From the NCBI GenBank assembly GCA_002332615.1, contig DDAL01000015.1:1-18172 (forward strand): a DNA stretch of 18,172 nucleotides, given 5' to 3'. How positions within the stretch are numbered: position 1 is the stretch's first letter; every line of letters starts with the position of its first letter. Both the position numbers and the translations under genes were made by a program. Positions 15,027-18,172 of the stretch are shown one piece after another. Source of the stretch: Sphingobacteriaceae bacterium UBA2059. Its GTDB lineage: Bacteria; Bacteroidota; Bacteroidia; Sphingobacteriales; Sphingobacteriaceae. The notes under the pieces were generated by a model. That model was not told the DNA's origin and ran no database searches. It worked only from the letters and a program-made list of their open reading frames with translations.

Positions 15027-15878
15027 TTAATTTAAAATACTTTTAAGACTTAGATCCATACTCTTTACGGAATGTGTGAGAGCCCCTATGGAAATGTAAT
15101 TAACACCGGTAGTGGCATAGTGTAATATATTGTGTTCGGTGATGCCGCCTGACGCCTCTGTTTCATACCTACCATTGATTGTTCTGACAGCTTCTTTTAA
15201 GTCCTCCGGAGCATAATTATCTAAGAGTATTCTGTCTATGCCACCCACTTCTATTACTTCCGATAGTTCTTTATTATTTCTTACCTCAATCTCAACTTTC
15301 AGATTTAAACTTTTACCGCGAAGGTAATTATGTGCTGCAGATAGTGCTGCTTTTATACCGCCCGCAAAGTCAACATGGTTATCTTTTATCAAGATCATAT
15401 CAAACAGGCCAAAACGGTGGTTCACTCCCCCTCCTATTCTTACAGCTTCTTTTTCCAGAAATCTCATGTTAGGCGTCGTTTTTCGTGTATCTAACAGCTT
15501 TGCAGAAGTGCCAGAAATTATCTCATTCAACTTAAAAGTCTTGGTCGCTATGCCACTCATTCTCTGCATTACGTTAAGTACTAGCCGCTCAGCGGCTAGT
15601 ATCGATTGAACACTGCCTTCTACTAAGAAAGCCGTTTCCCCTTTTTTAACATAGTCACCATCCTGTTTTAATAAGTTGATATGCAATTGATCATCTACCT
15701 GCTTAAATATCTGGAGTGCCACTTCAATACCTGCAATTATACCATCATCTTTAACCAATAGCATGGCTTTTCCAACGGCTTGTTCTGGTATTGTTGATAA
15801 AGAGGTGTGGTCGCCATCTCCCAGATCTTCAGACAAAGCTCGTTTTATAAACAATGAAAGTTCTTTATTATCAATCAT
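15027..15878 (-). CDS. nadC: nicotinate-nucleotide pyrophosphorylase (quinolinate phosphoribosyltransferase)
   Basis: 283-aa enzyme converting quinolinate and PRPP to nicotinate mononucleotide, CO2 and PPi in de novo NAD synthesis. Recognised by EDLGDGDHTS (17-26), AERLVLNVMQRMSGIAT (96-112), LDTRKTTPNMR (129-139), GGGVNHRFGL (149-158) and IKDNH (164-168); the active-site Arg, His and Lys residues in these blocks are intact. I start it at ATG 15878. A TTG 12 nt upstream is in frame, but that TTG is the end of a perfect -7 box (TACTTTTG), so it is promoter rather than start codon. First gene of the nadC-plsY-M48 unit. A 23-bp palindrome lies inside its coding region at codons for ILAAERLV. Confidence 0.95.
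   Translation of the reverse strand: MIDNKELSLFIKRALSEDLGDGDHTSLSTIPEQAVGKAMLLVKDDGIIAGIEVALQIFKQVDDQLHINLLKQDGDYVKKGETAFLVEGSVQSILAAERLVLNVMQRMSGIATKTFKLNEIISGTSAKLLDTRKTTPNMRFLEKEAVRIGGGVNHRFGLFDMILIKDNHVDFAGGIKAALSAAHNYLRGKSLNLKVEIEVRNNKELSEVIEVGGIDRILLDNYAPEDLKEAVRTINGRYETEASGGITEHNILHYATTGVNYISIGALTHSVKSMDLSLKSILN
15579..15601. repeat. 23-bp perfect palindrome inside nadC
   Basis: Arms TACTAGCCGCT (15579-15589) and AGCGGCTAGTA (15591-15601) are perfect reverse complements around a single central base. It overlaps codons of the conserved Ala-Glu-Arg motif of NadC. It could be a chance result of codon use, a binding site for a dimeric protein or an RNA hairpin. Confidence 0.85.
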
Positions 15879-15887
15879 AATGTTCGG

Positions 15888-15895
15888 CAAAAGTA
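15888..15895 (-). promoter_or_regulatory. -7 box for the nadC-plsY-M48 operon
   Basis: Minus strand reads TACTTTTG, an exact TAnnTTTG match, ending 9 nt before the nadC ATG at 15878. It decides the nadC start against the in-frame TTG at 15890-15888. No -33 TTG at 19-21 bp was found. Confidence 0.5.
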
Positions 15896-16044
15896 AAGAA
15901 ATATGTTATTACACAGCAGAATTTATATATAACCTCAATTTAACACCAGAGTTTTCGATAAACCGCATATTATGCTGATCATCATCTAACCTTATTAGTC
16001 ATTAACCAGATTTCTTATAAGACATAGTAACACTTAGACAATTA

Positions 16045-16056
16045 TGACCGGGGTCA
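16045..16056. promoter_or_regulatory. possible operator upstream of the gpmI promoter
   Basis: Inverted repeat TGACC-GG-GGTCA immediately before the -33 element of the gpmI promoter (1 bp gap to TTTG at 16058). A GC-rich dyad in an otherwise AT-rich gap at this position is where an activator or repressor dimer would sit. No known regulator is assigned. Confidence 0.35.
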
Positions 16057-16057
16057 C

Positions 16058-16088
16058 TTTGTAAAACAATGGTTTGATCTTATATTTG
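16058..16088 (+). promoter_or_regulatory. Bacteroidota housekeeping promoter of gpmI
   Basis: TTTG at 16058-16061, a 19-bp spacer, then TATATTTG at 16081-16088. Both the -33 and -7 elements and the spacing match the Bacteroidota primary-sigma consensus, making this the most complete promoter in the window. The expected transcription start is around 16091-16094, at the gpmI start codon itself. Confidence 0.75.
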
Positions 16089-16092
16089 TCAT

Positions 16093-17613
16093 GTGGAAAA
16101 TAAAAAAGTAGCACTCATTATCCTTGATGGCTGGGGGTATGGAAGACAAGATAGCTCTAATGCAATTGTAGCAGCCAATACCCCGTTTTTTGATAAGTTA
16201 ATTAGCACCTATCCGAATTCAAAACTGGAAGCATCGGGCATGGCCGTTGGCCTCCCTGATGGACAGATGGGCAATTCTGAAGTAGGCCATATGAACCTCG
16301 GAGCAGGGAGAGTAGTATATCAGGAGCTTGGACGTATACATAAAGCGGTTGATGAAGGCGAAATGGCAACTAATCCCGTTCTAAAAGAAGCCTTCGAATA
16401 TGCAAAAACAAGCGGAAAAAGCGTACACCTGATCGGATTACTTTCTGATGGAGGGGTTCATTCTCACATTAAACACATTTATGGTTTATGTGACGCTGCA
16501 AATGCTCTAGACGTAAACAACGTTTTCATTCATGCTTTCATGGACGGACGAGATACAGACCCCAACCGAGGTAAAAAATATATGAGCGATCTGCAAGGGC
16601 ATATAGCCGGAAGCAATGTTCAGATTGCCTCTGCGATTGGCCGATACTATGCAATGGACAGAGATAATCGTTGGGAAAGAGTGAAGCAGGCTTATGATTT
16701 AATGGTGAACGGAATCGGTAAGCCTTGCACTAACTTATTGGAAGCGATTCAGGAGTCTTACGACGAGGGGATTACCGATGAGTTTATTAAACCCATTGTT
16801 AAAGTTGGAGAAGACGGCACTCCCTTAGCTAAAATTATTCCGGGAGATATTGTAATCTGCTTCAACTTCAGGACTGACAGGGGTAGAGAAATCACTCAGG
16901 CTTTAACGCAAAAAGCATTCCCTGAATATAATATGACGCCTTTAGCTCTTCGGTATATAACCATGACCACTTATGATGAAACATTCAAAGATGTTCAGGT
17001 AGTATTTAAAAAAGAAGATTTGAGAGACACATTAGGAGAGGTTTTAGGTCGAAGTGGCAAGAGCCAGGTGCGCATAGCAGAGACCGAGAAGTATCCACAT
17101 GTGACTTTTTTCTTTTCCGGAGGCCGGGAGAAAGAGTTTGAGAATGAGAAAAGAATTCTTATTCCGTCGCCAAAGGTTGCGACGTACGATTTAAAGCCAC
17201 AGATGAGCGCTGAAGGGATTAGAGATGCTATATGTGACGAGCTTTATGAAAACAAGCCGGACTTTGTGTGCTTAAATTTTGCTAATCCAGATATGGTGGG
17301 TCATACGGGTGTTTTTCAAGCGGTCGTAAAGGCCGTTGAGACGGTTGATAGCTGCCTGAGCAGTGTAGTAGAGTGCGGCTTGAAAAATGGATACTCTTTC
17401 ATAATTATAGCCGACCATGGTAACGCAGACTATATGATAAATGAGGATGGGTCTCCTAATACAGCCCATACGACTAACCTCGTTCCTTGCATATTAATTG
17501 ACAAGGACTATAAGCAGATAAAAAACGGAAAGCTTGGTGATATAGCCCCCACTGTGCTAACGATTCTTGGAGTTCAGATACCTGAAAATATGACGGGTAA
17601 TGTTTTGGTTTAG
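16093..17613 (+). CDS. gpmI: 2,3-bisphosphoglycerate-independent phosphoglycerate mutase
   Basis: 506-aa cytoplasmic glycolytic enzyme of the alkaline phosphatase superfamily, interconverting 3- and 2-phosphoglycerate with two Mn ions. Metal ligands and active-site residues are visible: D12 in LDGWG, phospho-Ser62 in GNSEVGHMN, H123, D151-G-R153-D154, D400 and H404 in NPDMVGHTG, D441-H442 in ADHGN and H459. Length is typical. Translation must begin at GTG 16093: an in-frame stop lies at 16075-16077 and no in-frame ATG occurs before D12. An ATG at 16091 overlaps this GTG but is in another frame and stops after six codons. The start lies 4 nt after a -7 box, so the mRNA is probably leaderless. 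Its end overlaps the next gene by 14 nt. Confidence 0.96.
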   Translation: MENKKVALIILDGWGYGRQDSSNAIVAANTPFFDKLISTYPNSKLEASGMAVGLPDGQMGNSEVGHMNLGAGRVVYQELGRIHKAVDEGEMATNPVLKEAFEYAKTSGKSVHLIGLLSDGGVHSHIKHIYGLCDAANALDVNNVFIHAFMDGRDTDPNRGKKYMSDLQGHIAGSNVQIASAIGRYYAMDRDNRWERVKQAYDLMVNGIGKPCTNLLEAIQESYDEGITDEFIKPIVKVGEDGTPLAKIIPGDIVICFNFRTDRGREITQALTQKAFPEYNMTPLALRYITMTTYDETFKDVQVVFKKEDLRDTLGEVLGRSGKSQVRIAETEKYPHVTFFFSGGREKEFENEKRILIPSPKVATYDLKPQMSAEGIRDAICDELYENKPDFVCLNFANPDMVGHTGVFQAVVKAVETVDSCLSSVVECGLKNGYSFIIIADHGNADYMINEDGSPNTAHTTNLVPCILIDKDYKQIKNGKLGDIAPTVLTILGVQIPENMTGNVLV

Positions 17614-18130
17614 ACTCTTTTCTATTGCTTGTTTAGCGTTTATTCTTACATGCTGCTCAAATAATCAAAAAGCCTTTAATGCCGAAGATTCTTACTTCGA
17701 CATTAAAGGCTTTTTTGACAAGGAGGCACGGCGATTGGAAAGCCTGGAGCCTCCTGTGAGAAAACTTGTTAGACATAACAATAATCAAGAAACTAGATTT
17801 AATAAGATTGATAACTGGAAAGCGGAGCTTCAGATGTTTGCTGATTCAGATATTAACCGGCCTGCCTGGAAAAACAGTTACAGAGTAGAAAACAAAGGAG
17901 AAGTTACAGTTTATATCACTACAGACAACAAGCTTAAGACTAAAAGGATAGAAGTTATAAGTCTTAACAATAAAGTAAAATCAATCTTTATATTGAATAA
18001 GGTAGAGAATGAACTTTATTCGACAACTGAGGATCTCCAATATCACGTTGACTCTCTTTATAGAATTGATAAAAGACAGTCTACTCGGTTGATTGGACGT
18101 GATCACTTCCTGATAGAAGGAAATTTTTAA
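17600..18130 (+). CDS. hypothetical lipoprotein, overlapping gpmI
   Basis: 176 aa, no family recognised with certainty. The N-terminus has a hydrophobic signal (FRLFSIACLAFILTCCS) ending in a Cys pair; Cys18 or Cys19 would be lipidated, giving an envelope lipoprotein. The mature part has YFDIKGFFDKEARRLES (32-48), a charged helix, NWKAELQMFADSDINRPAW, and a C-terminal beta-rich half (VTVYITTDNKLKTKRIEVI). ATG 17600 lies inside the last codons of gpmI (14-nt overlap), suggesting translational coupling and one transcript. Codons 23-39 also form a strong terminator-like hairpin. The gene ends directly in a terminator whose stem begins within the stop codon. Confidence 0.75.
   Translation: MFWFRLFSIACLAFILTCCSNNQKAFNAEDSYFDIKGFFDKEARRLESLEPPVRKLVRHNNNQETRFNKIDNWKAELQMFADSDINRPAWKNSYRVENKGEVTVYITTDNKLKTKRIEVISLNNKVKSIFILNKVENELYSTTEDLQYHVDSLYRIDKRQSTRLIGRDHFLIEGNF
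17667..17716 (+). terminator. terminator-like hairpin inside the lipoprotein coding region
   Basis: Arms A5-GCCTTTAATG (17667-17681) and CATTAAAGGC-T5 (17701-17715) form a perfect 15-bp stem. After one C/A mismatch the stem continues with CGAAG/CTTCG (17683-17687, 17695-17699) around a 7-base loop. The descending arm ends in six T. This is the form of an intrinsic terminator, 54 nt after the gpmI stop but within codons 23-39 of the overlapping gene. Confidence 0.7.
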
Positions 18131-18171
18131 AGCAAAAAGCCGCATCTGTTTCAGATGCGGCTTTTTGCTTT
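18129..18171. terminator. strong bidirectional terminator after the lipoprotein gene
   Basis: Perfect 20-bp inverted repeat, left arm 18129-18148 and right arm 18152-18171, with a TTT loop. The GC-rich core GCCGCATCTG/CAGATGCGGC is flanked by A5 and T5 tracts. The stem begins within the TAA stop codon (18128-18130), and the T at 18128 can also pair with A at 18172. The symmetrical A/T flanks suit termination from either direction. Confidence 0.88.
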
Positions 18172-18172
18172 A

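Noticed and set aside
16091..16111. ATG at 16091 as the gpmI start
   Set aside because: It is out of frame with gpmI and reaches a stop after six codons; the conserved N-terminus (LDGWG) requires the GTG at 16093.
1..18172. Defence system, prophage, integrative element, CRISPR array, tRNA or rRNA genes
   Set aside because: All genes are recognisable core functions or plain envelope proteins, intergenic gaps are short, and I saw no integrase, transposase, terminal repeats, spaced direct repeats or cloverleaf sequences.

Overview
The window reads as an ordinary chromosomal stretch from a member of the Bacteroidota, most likely a Sphingobacteriaceae-type soil or freshwater bacterium (Pedobacter/Mucilaginibacter-like; the genus is inference). 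Reasons: moderate to low GC by eye, start codons without Shine-Dalgarno sequences, several TAnnTTTG -7 boxes typical of the Bacteroidota housekeeping sigma factor, and families characteristic of the phylum (DUF5686 with a carboxypeptidase-regulatory-like domain, DUF4294, BshB1, short D-cysteine desulfhydrase). There are 15 protein genes, no RNA gene, no insertion sequence, no CRISPR array and no phage-like segment. I found no evidence for an undescribed multi-gene system; the best leads are regulatory structures overlapping coding sequence.

Layout. (1) 2-1663 (+): 3' part of a GH20 beta-N-acetylhexosaminidase with C-terminal accessory domains, ending at a bidirectional terminator shared with a convergent SlyD-like FKBP isomerase (1731-2228, -). 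(2) 2396-6786 (-): a likely operon of RluD-type pseudouridine synthase, class IV aminotransferase and a DUF5686 outer-membrane protein, transcribed in that order. (3) 6877-7788 (+): a PLP enzyme better assigned as D-cysteine desulfhydrase than ACC deaminase, overlapping by 6 bp the convergent bacillithiol gene bshB1, which follows a DUF4294 gene (8519-9142, -). (4) 9247-13304 (+): relA/spoT, a Fur-family regulator and purA, in line, then a hairpin terminator. (5) 13533-15878 (-): nadC, plsY and an M48 lipoprotein protease as one operon read in that order. (6) 16093-18130 (+): gpmI, starting at GTG directly behind a complete promoter, then an overlapping lipoprotein gene that carries a terminator-like hairpin inside its early codons, then a 20-bp-stem terminator at the window edge.

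How the genes fit together. Most products are housekeeping: stringent response (Rel), metal-responsive regulation (Fur), AMP synthesis (PurA), NAD synthesis (NadC), phospholipid synthesis (PlsY), glycolysis (GpmI), ribosome modification (RluD), protein folding (FKBP) and envelope functions (DUF5686, M48, lipoprotein). BshB1 and the D-cysteine desulfhydrase both touch low-molecular-weight thiol/cysteine chemistry and lie tail to tail. Rel next to PurA is biologically suggestive because (p)ppGpp is known to inhibit adenylosuccinate synthetase in several bacteria.
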